This document shows, one piece after another, positions 49,901 to 58,344 of a stretch of 64,000 nucleotides of DNA. A program made the position numbers and the translations under genes. Position 1 is the first letter of the stretch. Every line of letters begins with the position of its first letter. Source of the DNA: Cellulomonas palmilytica (GTDB taxonomy: Bacteria > Actinomycetota > Actinomycetes > Actinomycetales > Cellulomonadaceae); assembly GCF_021590045.1 (NCBI RefSeq), contig NZ_CP062221.1, positions 124,001-188,000 of the forward strand, read 5' to 3'. The notes beneath the pieces were generated by a model. That model was not told the DNA's origin. It worked only from the letters and a program-made list of their open reading frames with translations, and did not search any database.

Positions 49901-51404
49901 GCCGCGCCGCGGCCTGTGGCGCACGGTCCGGGCGAAGGTGGTCGCGACGACGCTCGCGGTCACGGCGCTCGGCCTGACGGGCGCAGGCCTGGTCACGTAC
50001 GCGATCCAGCGCCAGGACCTCGACGACTCGATCGACGCGGAGCTGACGAGCGCAGCGGACCAGTTCCGCCGCACCGCGCTCGCGAACACCGACCTGCCCG
50101 TGGACCAGGTGCTGCGTACGGCCATGCAGCAGACGCTCCCCGACCCCGCGGACGGCAGCATCGCGCTCGTCGACGGCGCGCCCGCCTGGTACGCGCCGAC
50201 GACCGTGCCGGTGCGCCTGGAGGACGACGCGGAGCTCGTCGCGCTGCTGCGCACGGTCCCGGCGGACGACCCGGTGCGCCTGCGGACCGTCACGACGACG
50301 CTCGCCGACTACCGCCTGGTGACGGTGCCGCTCGTCGTCGACGACCCCGCCGCGCCCGCAGGCCTGTTCGCGGTGGCGACCGTGCGGGACCTGGAGGTCG
50401 CGTCGCTCGACGACACGTGGCGCACGTACGCGGCGGTCGCGGCGGGCGCGCTGCTGGCGACGGGCGTCGTCGCGTGGCTCCTGCTGGGGCGCGTGCTGCG
50501 CCCGGTGCGCGAGCTGCGGGACACCGCGGCGCGTATCGACGAGGGCACGCTCGACGCGCGCGTCCCGGTGACCACGGACGACGACGTGGGCGAGGTCGGC
50601 CTCACCGTGAACGCGATGCTCGACCGCCTGCAGGCGTCGATGTCCGCGCAGCGCCGCCTGCTCGACGACGTGGGCCACGAGCTGCGCACGCCGCTGACGA
50701 TCATCGGCGGGCACCTCGAGCTCATGGACGTCGACGACCCCGACGACGTGCGCGCGACGCGCGAGCTCGCGCTCGACGAGGTCGACCGCATGCGCCTGCT
50801 CGTCGACGACCTGCTGGTGCTCGCGGTCGCGGACCGCGAGGGGTTCGTGCAGCCGGCGCCCACGGACCTGGGCGTGCTGACCGACGAGGTGCTCGACAAG
50901 GCGAGCGGCCTGGGCGCGCGCACGTGGCGCGTGGACAAGCGCGCGGACGTCGCGTGCCTGGTCGACGCGCGACGGCTCACGCAGGCGTGGCTGCAGCTCG
51001 CCAGCAACGCGGTGAAGTTCTCCGCCGAGGGCTCGACGGTCACGCTGGGCTCGGCCGTCGCGGGCGGGTCGCTGCGGCTGTGGGTGCGCGACGAGGGCGT
51101 CGGCATCCCCGCCGAGCAGCAGGCGCGCATCTTCGAGCGGTTCGAGCGGACCGCCGCCGCCGCGGGCACCGAGGGCGCGGGGCTGGGGCTCGCGATCGTC
51201 GCGGCGATCGCGCGGGCGCACGGCGGGCGCGTGGACGTGTCGTCGGAGCCGGGGATCGGGTCGACGTTCGTCGTCACCGTCCCCGCGGTGCCGGTCACGG
51301 ACGCCGGTCCCGACGACGAGCGCGACGAGCGCGACGAGACCCGCGGGCCGGACGCGCCCGACGAGGACGCGGCGGCCCGGCCGACCGGAGGGAGTGACGC
51401 GTGA
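49893..51404 (+). CDS. Sensor histidine kinase
   Basis: 503 residues. Span 1 (VVATTLAVTALGLTGAGLVTY), an extracytoplasmic domain of about 135 residues and span 2 (YAAVAAGALLATGVVAWLLL). Then HAMP (RVLRPVRELRDTAARI), the HisKA box DVGHELRTPLTIIGGH with phospho-acceptor His262, and the HATPase with NAVKF, DEGVGIP and GAGLGLAIV. ATG at 49893, overlapping the Asp-rich gene; its stop overlaps the regulator GTG. The signal sensed is unknown. An Asp/Glu-rich C-terminal tail (DDERDERDETRG) is unusual. Confidence 0.93.
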   Translation: MTEPRRGLWRTVRAKVVATTLAVTALGLTGAGLVTYAIQRQDLDDSIDAELTSAADQFRRTALANTDLPVDQVLRTAMQQTLPDPADGSIALVDGAPAWYAPTTVPVRLEDDAELVALLRTVPADDPVRLRTVTTTLADYRLVTVPLVVDDPAAPAGLFAVATVRDLEVASLDDTWRTYAAVAAGALLATGVVAWLLLGRVLRPVRELRDTAARIDEGTLDARVPVTTDDDVGEVGLTVNAMLDRLQASMSAQRRLLDDVGHELRTPLTIIGGHLELMDVDDPDDVRATRELALDEVDRMRLLVDDLLVLAVADREGFVQPAPTDLGVLTDEVLDKASGLGARTWRVDKRADVACLVDARRLTQAWLQLASNAVKFSAEGSTVTLGSAVAGGSLRLWVRDEGVGIPAEQQARIFERFERTAAAAGTEGAGLGLAIVAAIARAHGGRVDVSSEPGIGSTFVVTVPAVPVTDAGPDDERDERDETRGPDAPDEDAAARPTGGSDA

Positions 51405-52066
51405 GCGGTGTGCTGGTGGTGGAGGACGAGGTGCGCATCGCGTCGTTCGTCGCGAAGGGCCTCAAGGCCGCGGGCTACGCCCCCACGGTCGTCGGGACCG
51501 CGCGCGAGGCGTTCGACCTCGCGCTGTCCGGCGAGGTGGACCTCATGGTGCTCGACATCGGCCTGCCCGACGGTGACGGGTTCGACGTGCTGCGCCGCCT
51601 GCGCGCCGCCGGATCGCGCCTGCCGGTCATCATCCTGACCGCGCGCTCGTCGGTCGAGGACACCGTCGCCGGGCTCGAGGGCGGCGCCGACGACTACATG
51701 GCCAAGCCGTTCCGGTTCGAGGAGCTGCTCGCGCGCGTGCGGCTGCGGCTGCGCACCGAGCAGGACGCGGCCGACGACACCACGGTGCTGCGCCGCGGGG
51801 CCGTCACGCTCGACCTGCGCTCGCGCCGCGCGACGGTCGACGGGCGCGTGGTCGACCTCTCCGCGCGGGAGTTCGCGCTCGCGGAGACGTTCCTGCGCAA
51901 CGCCGGCACCGCGCTGTCCCGTGAGCAGCTGCTGTCGCGCGTCTGGGGGTACGACTTCGACCCGTCGTCCAACGTCGTCGACGTGTACGTGCGCTACCTG
52001 CGCACCAAGCTCGGCGCGGACCTCATCACCACGGTCCGCGGCGTGGGCTACCGCTTCGAGGCCTGA
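51401..52066 (+). CDS. Response regulator, OmpR/PhoB family
   Basis: 221 residues. Receiver domain with the phospho-acceptor Asp52 in LMVLDIGLPDGDGF and the switch Thr/Lys (ILTARSSVEDTVAG, MAKPF). C-terminal winged-helix DNA-binding domain (DLSAREFALAETFLRN, SRVWGYDFDPSSNVVDVYV, TVRGVGYRFEA). GTG at 51401 overlaps the kinase stop. It probably binds the 11-base CTCAT repeat upstream of the operon. Some actinobacterial relatives respond to envelope stress or divalent cations, but no specific signal can be told. Confidence 0.95.
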   Translation: MSGVLVVEDEVRIASFVAKGLKAAGYAPTVVGTAREAFDLALSGEVDLMVLDIGLPDGDGFDVLRRLRAAGSRLPVIILTARSSVEDTVAGLEGGADDYMAKPFRFEELLARVRLRLRTEQDAADDTTVLRRGAVTLDLRSRRATVDGRVVDLSAREFALAETFLRNAGTALSREQLLSRVWGYDFDPSSNVVDVYVRYLRTKLGADLITTVRGVGYRFEA

Positions 52067-52090
52067 CCCCGGCGGCCGGGCCCCGGCGGC

Positions 52091-53407
52091 TCACGGCAGC
52101 CACGCCTCCGCGGCGGTCAGCAGACGCTCGGAGTCGGTGTGCGGCTCGTCGGCGCCCACCGGGACGGCACCCGCCGCGAGCGACAGCAGCACCCCCGCGA
52201 CCCGCACGCGCAGCGCCTCGAGGTCCACGAACGCGCGCGCCTCGTCGGCCCAGCGCCGCAGCGCGTCACCGAGCGTCGGCGTCGAGGGGTGCACCGCGTG
52301 CACGTGCGCGAGCAGGCACGCGACGTCGTCGACGAGGTGCCCGGGACCGACCGTGTCGACGTCGAGCAGCCCCGTGACCCGCCCCGACCCGTCGACGAGC
52401 AGCTGACCCTCGTGCAGGTCACCGTGCGTCGGGACCACCGGTCCGGCGTCCGTGCTCCGCAGCCCGGCGCGCACCCCCGCCGCGACCGCGTGCGCGCGGC
52501 CCGCGAGCGCCGGACGCACCTCGAGCGCGCTCGCGTACGCACGGGCCCGCGACGACCACGGCCGCCGCTCCGGCAGCGCGAGCGCGTCGGCCGGGAACCG
52601 TGCGAGGACCTCGAGCACGACCGCGAGCGCGGGCGTCCGACCCGCGACCAGCACGTCCAGCAGCGGCGTCCCGCCGAGCGCCTCGAGCACGACGAGCCCG
52701 TCGTCGGACGCGTACGCGACACGCGGCACCGGCACACCCGCCGCACCGAGCAGCAGGTGGCGCGCGACCACGTCGTCCGCGTGCCCGTCCCGGGGCCGCA
52801 GCACCTTGACGTACCAGGTCACGCCGTCGCGCTCCGCACGCACCACCGCGCGGCGCAGCGGCCGGTACCCCACGAGCTCGAGCGTGCTGACCGGCCAGTC
52901 GCCCGGCAGCGCCTGGGCGAGCAGCCCGGGGTCGCACGCCCGTCGCAGCGCGGGCAGCATCGGGTCGTCGGGGTGGCGCCACACGAGCACCTCGCCCGCG
53001 GGGCCGTGCGCGACGAGCACGCCCGGGGCATCGCGTGGCGCGGACCGGGACGACGACGCGAGCAGGTACTCGACGGTGCCGCCGTGCCGCGTCCCGGCGC
53101 CGTGAGCCCCGCCGTGGCCGCGCCCGCTGCGGGCACCGCCATGGTCGCCGCCGTGGTCACCGCCGTCGTCACCGCCGTGGCCGCCCTGCGCGACGACGTA
53201 GCCGACCGTGACCCCGTCGCCCGGGCGGTGGTGCACCGCGTCGACCCGCCACTCGAGGCGTTCGCTCGTCGTACCGAGCGCCGCCGCGAGCAGGTCACCC
53301 GCCTGCGGGCCGGTGAGGACCGCGAACGCCGCAGCCTCGTCGGGCGCACGCACGGCCCGCCCGCCCGGGCGCGAGCGTGTCGCGTCGGGGCGGGCGGGTT
53401 CGGTCAT
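52091..53407 (-). CDS. APH-like phosphotransferase with Gly/His-rich insert
   Basis: 438 residues. The kinase core is intact from about residue 165: ATP-side WYVKVLRPRDGHADD and VVLEALGGTPLLD, catalytic loop THGDLHEGQLLVDGSG and metal-binding LLDVDTVGPGHLVDDVA. Around residues 78-113 there is a low-complexity insert (GGHGGDDGGDHGGDHGGARS) not found in normal APH proteins; it could bind metal. Family members phosphorylate aminoglycosides, choline, maltose or homoserine. The ATG at 53407 has a CACGCT hexamer seven bases upstream. It converges on the response-regulator gene. Substrate unknown. Confidence 0.82.
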   Translation of the reverse strand: MTEPARPDATRSRPGGRAVRAPDEAAAFAVLTGPQAGDLLAAALGTTSERLEWRVDAVHHRPGDGVTVGYVVAQGGHGGDDGGDHGGDHGGARSGRGHGGAHGAGTRHGGTVEYLLASSSRSAPRDAPGVLVAHGPAGEVLVWRHPDDPMLPALRRACDPGLLAQALPGDWPVSTLELVGYRPLRRAVVRAERDGVTWYVKVLRPRDGHADDVVARHLLLGAAGVPVPRVAYASDDGLVVLEALGGTPLLDVLVAGRTPALAVVLEVLARFPADALALPERRPWSSRARAYASALEVRPALAGRAHAVAAGVRAGLRSTDAGPVVPTHGDLHEGQLLVDGSGRVTGLLDVDTVGPGHLVDDVACLLAHVHAVHPSTPTLGDALRRWADEARAFVDLEALRVRVAGVLLSLAAGAVPVGADEPHTDSERLLTAAEAWLP

Positions 53408-53429
53408 GTCCGACAGCGTGCCAGTGACC

Positions 53430-54230
<801 letters not shown>

Positions 54231-54231
54231 T

Positions 54232-54244
54232 TAGGGTGGGCGGG
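54232..54244 (+). promoter_or_regulatory. Leaderless promoter -10 of the YdcF-family gene
   Basis: TAGGGT at 54232-54237, six bases, then GTG at 54244. No ribosome site is present. Confidence 0.55.
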
Positions 54245-54963
54245 TGAGCATCGAGGCGGAGCAGCGTCCTGCCGCGCCGCCCGACGAGCCGGTCCGGCAC
54301 GCCCGGCCCGCGCGCCGGCGGTGGCGCCGCCGTCTGCTCGTCGCCGCCGCGCTCGTCGTCGTGCTGCTCGTCCCGCTCGCGTGGGTGCAGGGGACGGGTC
54401 AGGCACACCTGCGCACGCTCGACGACGTGCGGGACACGCCGGTCGCGATCGTGCTGGGCGCGGGCCTGCGCCCGGACGGCTCGCCGTCGACGTACCTGCG
54501 CCGCCGCCTCGACGCCGCGCGGACGCTGTACGAGGACGGCACGGTGCGCGCGATCCTCGTGAGCGGCGACAACGGCTCGGTGGGTCACGACGAGCCGACG
54601 GCCATGCACGACTACCTCGTCGCGAACGGCGTCCCGACGGACGCGGTCGTGCTCGACTACGCCGGCTTCGACACGCACGACTCGTGCGTGCGCGCTCACC
54701 GGGTGTTCGGGGTGGACGCCGCGGTGGTGCTCACGCAGGACTACCACGTGCGCCGCGCGGTGTTCTCGTGCACGGCGGCGGGCATCGACACGCAGGGCGT
54801 GGGCGTCTCGTCGGCAGGCGTGCTGCCCGAGCAGCTGCGGCGCTGGCGGCTGCGCGAGGTCGCCGCGTCGTACAAGGGCTGGTGGGACGGGCTCACGGGC
54901 CGCGACCCGGTGCACCTGGGCCCCGCGGAGCCGGGCGTGCAGGACGTGCTGCGCGACTCCTGA
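54244..54963 (+). CDS. YdcF/SanA-family membrane protein (DUF218)
   Basis: 239 residues. One N-terminal span (LLVAAALVVVLLVPLAWVQG) after a basic Arg-rich region. The DUF218 fold follows: VAIVLGAGLRPDGSPSTYLR, LVSGDNGSVGHDEPTAM, and VVLTQDYHVRRAVFSC, matching SanA/YdcF. Relatives in E. coli affect envelope permeability and vancomycin sensitivity. GTG at 54244, leaderless (TAGGGT). Ends 12 bases before the HAD gene in the same direction. The enzymatic function is unknown; a SAM- or nucleotide-like ligand has been suggested for YdcF. Confidence 0.85.
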   Translation: MSIEAEQRPAAPPDEPVRHARPARRRWRRRLLVAAALVVVLLVPLAWVQGTGQAHLRTLDDVRDTPVAIVLGAGLRPDGSPSTYLRRRLDAARTLYEDGTVRAILVSGDNGSVGHDEPTAMHDYLVANGVPTDAVVLDYAGFDTHDSCVRAHRVFGVDAAVVLTQDYHVRRAVFSCTAAGIDTQGVGVSSAGVLPEQLRRWRLREVAASYKGWWDGLTGRDPVHLGPAEPGVQDVLRDS

Positions 54964-54974
54964 GACGATCGGGT

Positions 54975-55877
54975 GTGCCCGACAGCCCCACCAGCGCCAC
55001 CAGCCCCGCCCAGACCACCGCCGGCGCCACGCGACCCGCCACGCTGCTGGACGACCTGCGCTCCACGCTCGACGCGACGGACGTCCGCCTCGTCGCACTC
55101 GACATGGACGGTTCGCTCCTCGACTCCGCGAAGCGCCTGCCGGACGGCTTCCGGCCGGTGCTCGACGCGCTCGTCGCGCGCGGGGTCACGGTGTGCCCGG
55201 CGAGCGGCCGCCAGCACGCGACGCTGCGCGCCCAGCTCGGCCGCGGCGACCTCACGTACGTCGCGGAGAACGGTGCGGTCGTCGTGCGGGACGACGAGCC
55301 GGTGGCGGTCGCGCCGCTGGACCGGGCGACGGCGCGCCGCGCGGTGGGCGTGGTGCGGGACGCGGTCGCGGACGGGGCGGACCTCGGCGCGGTGCTGTGC
55401 GGCGTGCGGTCCGCGTACGTGGAGCGCACCGACGAGGCGTTCCTCGCGCACGTGCGCCCGTACTACCGCCTGCTCGAGCACGTCGAGGACCTGCAGGCCG
55501 TCGACGACGACGTGCTCAAGCTCGCGGTGTTCGACTTCGGCGCCGCGGAGCAGGGAGCGGGTCCGCTGCTCGCGCCGTTCGACGGCCCGGTCCGGGTGCT
55601 CGTCTCGGGTCAGCACTGGGTGGACGTCATGGGTCCCGACGCCGACAAGGGCACGGCGGTGCGCGCGCTGCAGGCGCGCCTCGGCATCGCGCCCGAGCAG
55701 ACGATGGCGTTCGGCGACTACTTCAACGACCTGGGCATGCTGGCGGCGGCGGGCTGGTCGTTCGCGATGGCCAACGGGCACCCGGACGTGCGGGCGGCCG
55801 CGCGGTTCGTCGCACCGTCGAACGACGACGACGGCGTGGTCCGGACGCTGCGCGCGGCGTTCCGCCTGGACGGCTGA
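54975..55877 (+). CDS. HAD-family hydrolase, Cof type (IIB)
   Basis: 300 residues. Motif I LVALDMDGSLLDSAK, motif II ASGRQH, with Lys in DADKGTAVRAL and motif IV FGDYFNDLGML, a standard Cof/YidA phosphatase set. A low-complexity N-terminus of about 35 residues (SPTSATSPAQTTAGAT) precedes motif I. GTG at 54975; the upstream GTG at 54973 is out of frame. These enzymes hydrolyse sugar phosphates, flavin or pyridoxal phosphates; the substrate cannot be inferred. It follows the YdcF-family gene closely, probably on the same transcript. Confidence 0.9.
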   Translation: MPDSPTSATSPAQTTAGATRPATLLDDLRSTLDATDVRLVALDMDGSLLDSAKRLPDGFRPVLDALVARGVTVCPASGRQHATLRAQLGRGDLTYVAENGAVVVRDDEPVAVAPLDRATARRAVGVVRDAVADGADLGAVLCGVRSAYVERTDEAFLAHVRPYYRLLEHVEDLQAVDDDVLKLAVFDFGAAEQGAGPLLAPFDGPVRVLVSGQHWVDVMGPDADKGTAVRALQARLGIAPEQTMAFGDYFNDLGMLAAAGWSFAMANGHPDVRAAARFVAPSNDDDGVVRTLRAAFRLDG

Positions 55878-55944
55878 CGTCCCGACGAGCGGGCCCGGCC
55901 GGACGGGCCCGGCCGACGAGCGCGCGCCTCGCTAGCCTGGCCGT

Positions 55945-56529
55945 ATGGCCGACGTCCGCGCGTTCGACCCGACGACCGTCGCCGGGGTGGTCCTGACGCC
56001 CGGCGCGGGCGCGGACCGCGACCACCGCACGCTCGTCGCGCTCGAGGCCGCGCTGGCGCCGCTGCCGGTGCTGCGGCTGAACTTCGCGAACCGCGAGCGC
56101 GGCAGCCGCGCCCCCGAGCGGGCGGAGGCCGCGGTGCCGTACCTGCGCGAGCGCGCGGACGCGTGGGCCGACGAGCTGGGTGTCGACCCGGCGCGGCTCG
56201 TGCTCGGCGGGCGCTCGTTCGGCGGGCGCATGTCGTCGATGGCCGTGGCGCAGGGCCAGCCGGCCGCTGGGCTGCTCCTGCTCTCCTACCCGCTGCACCC
56301 GCCGGGCCGTCCCGACCGGCTGCGCGTCGAGCACCTGCCGGATGTCCGTGTGCCCGCGCTCGCGGTCAGCGGCGAGCGTGACCCGTTCGGCTCGCCCGAC
56401 GAGCTGCGCGCGCACCTGGCGTCGCTCGCCGGCCCGTGGGAGCTGGTGACCGTGCCGGGCGACCACTCGCCGAAGGACCCGCCGGTCGTCGCGGCCGTCC
56501 TCGACTGGTTCGGCCGCCCGGTCGTCTGA
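55945..56529 (+). CDS. Alpha/beta-hydrolase, KAN-TeSH (dienelactone hydrolase-like) family
   Basis: 194 residues. VVLTPGAGADRDHRTLVAL contains the oxyanion HG/GAG turn; nucleophile serine is in LGGRSFGGRMSSM, followed by LLLLSYPLHPPG. The acid is in SGERDPFGSPDEL and the histidine in PGDHSPKDPP, giving a complete triad. ATG at 55945 with TAGCCT six bases upstream, so it is probably leaderless. Relatives are annotated as TEX30/KANSL3-like hydrolases without a known substrate. It converges on the macro-domain gene. Confidence 0.85.
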   Translation: MADVRAFDPTTVAGVVLTPGAGADRDHRTLVALEAALAPLPVLRLNFANRERGSRAPERAEAAVPYLRERADAWADELGVDPARLVLGGRSFGGRMSSMAVAQGQPAAGLLLLSYPLHPPGRPDRLRVEHLPDVRVPALAVSGERDPFGSPDELRAHLASLAGPWELVTVPGDHSPKDPPVVAAVLDWFGRPVV

Positions 56530-56532
56530 GCT

Positions 56533-56558
56533 CGCCGACCCGGTCCGGGTTGTCGGCG
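56533..56558. terminator. Terminator-like hairpin, hydrolase/macro convergence
   Basis: CGCCGAC at 56533-56539 pairs with GTCGGCG at 56552-56558; the inner CCG and CGG add three pairs. It lies in the 52-base gap between two convergent genes. Confidence 0.5.
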
Positions 56559-56581
56559 CCTCGGGGTCCCGCGGACGGCGG

Positions 56582-57130
56582 TCAGGCCGCGAGGGCCCGC
56601 TGGAACGCGTCCAGCGCGCGCGCGTTGAAGAGCTCGAACCGCGCGTACGTGATCCCGTTCGGCGTCCCGTCAGGCCCGCGGTCCTGCGCCGTGCCGACCT
56701 TCCAGGCCCGCAGCGACCCGACGGCGATGCGCGCGACCTCGTCCACGTCCCACCCGTACGCTCCGGCGCTGATCGCGGGGAACGCGATGCTCCGCGCCCC
56801 GAGGTCGACCGCGACCTCCATGGACGTGAGGAAGCACGCCGCGAGCATCGCGGGGTCACGCTCGCCGGCGTGCCAGTTGGGCCCGACGGTGTGCACGACC
56901 CACCGCGCGCGCAGGTCGAACGCGTCGGTCGCGACGGCCTCCCCCACGGGCAGGCCGTCGGGGTAGCGCGTGGCGCGTACCTCGCGGCACGCCTCGAGCA
57001 GCTTCGGCCCGGCGGCGGCGTGGATCGCGCCGTCGACTCCTCCTCCGCCCAGGAGCGCGGAGTTCGCCGCGTTCACGACGACGTCCACGTCCAGCTCGGT
57101 GATGTCCCCCAGCGCCGCGTCGATCCGCAT
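56582..57130 (-). CDS. Macro-domain protein (O-acetyl-ADP-ribose deacetylase-like)
   Basis: 182 residues. The ADP-ribose pocket is plain: VVVNAANSALLGGGGVDGAIH and AFPAISAGAYGWDVDE. VVHTVGPNW is the central strand. MacroD-type enzymes deacetylate O-acetyl-ADP-ribose, the product of sirtuins, or reverse ADP-ribosylation of DNA or proteins. A sirtuin is encoded at 47910 in this window. Start ATG at 57130; GAGGAT six bases upstream is consistent with a leaderless message. The large gene-free region begins directly upstream. Confidence 0.92.
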   Translation of the reverse strand: MRIDAALGDITELDVDVVVNAANSALLGGGGVDGAIHAAAGPKLLEACREVRATRYPDGLPVGEAVATDAFDLRARWVVHTVGPNWHAGERDPAMLAACFLTSMEVAVDLGARSIAFPAISAGAYGWDVDEVARIAVGSLRAWKVGTAQDRGPDGTPNGITYARFELFNARALDAFQRALAA

Positions 57131-57208
57131 GTCACCATCCTCGGCCGGGACCCGCGGGGTCCGCGCGGCCAACGGTCCCGGACGTGCCGTGAGACGCCTC
57201 ACGCATGA

Positions 57209-57243
57209 GAGGGCCCCTCGGACGCTTACTCCGAGGGGCCCTC
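57209..57243. terminator. Hairpin A flanking the gene-free locus (loop CGCTTAC)
   Basis: Perfect 14-base stem, arms 57209-57222 (GAGGGCCCCTCGGA) and 57230-57243, heptaloop CGCTTAC. It shares loop and most of the stem with hairpin B at 57770. It lies upstream of the macro gene, not at a gene end. Confidence 0.8.
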
Positions 57244-57297
57244 ACCGACCTCCAGGGTACGTGGGGGCGACGACCGACCGGGTGAACGACACGCTGG

Positions 57298-57387
57298 TTG
57301 TCCACAAATTCTGTCCACAGCCCTGTGTTCGGCCCGTGTTCACGCAGGCCGGGCTGTGCACAACGGTGTGGAGCGACCTGTGGACGA
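57298..57387. promoter_or_regulatory. Cluster of DnaA-box-like sites
   Basis: Four 9-mers in 90 bases: TTGTCCACA (57298, consensus), CTGTCCACA (57311), TGTGCACAA (57355, reverse) and TGTGGACGA (57379, reverse). The stretch is lower in GC than its surroundings (CAAATTCTG). It is not next to dnaA or dnaN. It may titrate DnaA, or be a part of the promoter of the RNA candidate that follows. Confidence 0.6.
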
Positions 57388-57407
57388 AATTGCCCCTGAC
57401 CTGCCCC

Positions 57408-57436
57408 TTGCGGGGTCCTGGACGCGGGACTAGAAA
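57408..57436 (+). promoter_or_regulatory. Putative promoter of the structured RNA
   Basis: TTGCGG at 57408-57413, 17-base spacer and TAGAAA at 57431-57436, in a local AT-richer stretch. It follows the DnaA-box cluster and would start a transcript at about 57443. Confidence 0.4.
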
Positions 57437-57442
57437 TCACTC

Positions 57443-57804
57443 ATCGGCTTCGCCGGATCGAGAACCGACAGGAACCACCTCCCTCGGGGGGCGCTCCTGA
57501 CGGGGACAGGGACAGCGGGACCGGGCCGACCGGAGAACGGGCGACCACACCGACGGGGCAACCCTGAGGCTCGCGGACGACGACGCGAGGGCCGCTCGGA
57601 ACCGGGAGGTCGATCGCAGTCCCCCCGCCCACGGCGGACCGGTTCGCCGGACCACCGGGTGCCGGGTGGGAGCCGCATCGTCGAAGCGGCGCCGGTCGCA
57701 CCGACTCGTCGGTGACGACACGGACGGCCGGGTTCGCCCGGACGGACGGACGGCCTGGGATCACCCCGGGAAGGCCCCTCGAACGCTTACTTCGAGGGGC
57801 CTTC
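57443..57804 (+). ncRNA. Candidate structured noncoding RNA
   Basis: About 360 bases with no convincing coding frame, a promoter-like pair upstream and hairpin B as terminator. Internal hairpins include CGGC-TTC-GCCG (57445-57455), CTCGCG-GACGACGA-CGCGAG near 57573, CCGG-TTCG-CCGG (57639-57650) and CCGGG-TTCG-CCCGG (57728-57741). TTCG loops are typical of stable RNAs. It does not show tmRNA, RNase P, SRP RNA or 6C motifs. Orientation is inferred from the promoter; the opposite strand cannot be excluded. Confidence 0.4.
57770..57804. terminator. Hairpin B flanking the gene-free locus (loop CGCTTAC)
   Basis: Perfect 14-base stem, arms 57770-57783 (GAAGGCCCCTCGAA) and 57791-57804, heptaloop CGCTTAC. 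It is identical in loop to hairpin A; two stem pairs differ by compensating change. It may terminate the RNA candidate or dtd read-through. Confidence 0.8.
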
Positions 57805-57847
57805 TCCCGTGTCCGGGCCCGTCCGGCCCGTCCGCCCCCGGGGCGGA

Positions 57848-58285
57848 TCACGCCTCCGGCACGGACTCCAGCAGGATCGTCACGGGCCCGTCGTTGACGA
57901 GCTCGACAGCCATGTCCGCGCCGAACACGCCCGTCGCGACCTCGAGTCCGCGCGCCCGCAGCGCGTCGACGACCGCGTCGACCAGCGGCTCGGCCACGGG
58001 CCCGGGCGCCGCCGCGTTCCACGTCGGGCGCCGGCCCTTGCGCGTGTCGCCGTACAGCGTGAACTGGCTGACGACGAGCACGGGCGCACCCACGTCGACC
58101 GCGCACTGCTCGTCGCGCAGGATCCGCAGCTCGGCGATCTTGCGCGCGACCAGCTCGACCTGCGCGGGCCCGTCACCGGGTGTGACGCCGACGAGCGCGA
58201 CCAGCCCGGGCCGGTCGATCGCGCCGACGACCTCGCCGTCGACCGTCACCGACGCGCGCGTGACCCGCTGCACGACAGCTCGCAT
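57848..58285 (-). CDS. dtd: D-aminoacyl-tRNA deacylase
   Basis: 145-residue Dtd. N-terminal [18 protein letters not shown], catalytic Ser-Gln-X-Thr in [17 protein letters not shown] and the C-terminal Gly-cisPro-like [12 protein letters not shown], all present at the expected spacing. It removes D-amino acids (and glycine from tRNA-Ala) to protect translation. ATG at 58285 with GGCAGGGAC upstream. It is the last gene before the 717-base gene-free locus and runs toward it. Length is standard. Confidence 0.95.
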   Translation of the reverse strand: MRAVVQRVTRASVTVDGEVVGAIDRPGLVALVGVTPGDGPAQVELVARKIAELRILRDEQCAVDVGAPVLVVSQFTLYGDTRKGRRPTWNAAAPGPVAEPLVDAVVDALRARGLEVATGVFGADMAVELVNDGPVTILLESVPEA

Positions 58286-58344
58286 GTCCCTGCCTCTCCC
58301 CGCCCGGTGCGTTTCCGGGCTCGTGCGGCGCCTCGTCGGGCGCG

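Noticed and set aside
57298..57387. Chromosomal origin oriC
   Set aside because: Only four DnaA-like boxes, and no dnaA, dnaN or rpmH gene nearby; a titration or regulatory site is more likely.
57443..57804. RNase P RNA, tmRNA, SRP RNA or 6C RNA
   Set aside because: None of the conserved cores (for example GAGGAAAGUC of RNase P, tRNA-like TCGAATCC of tmRNA, C6 loops of 6C RNA) is present.
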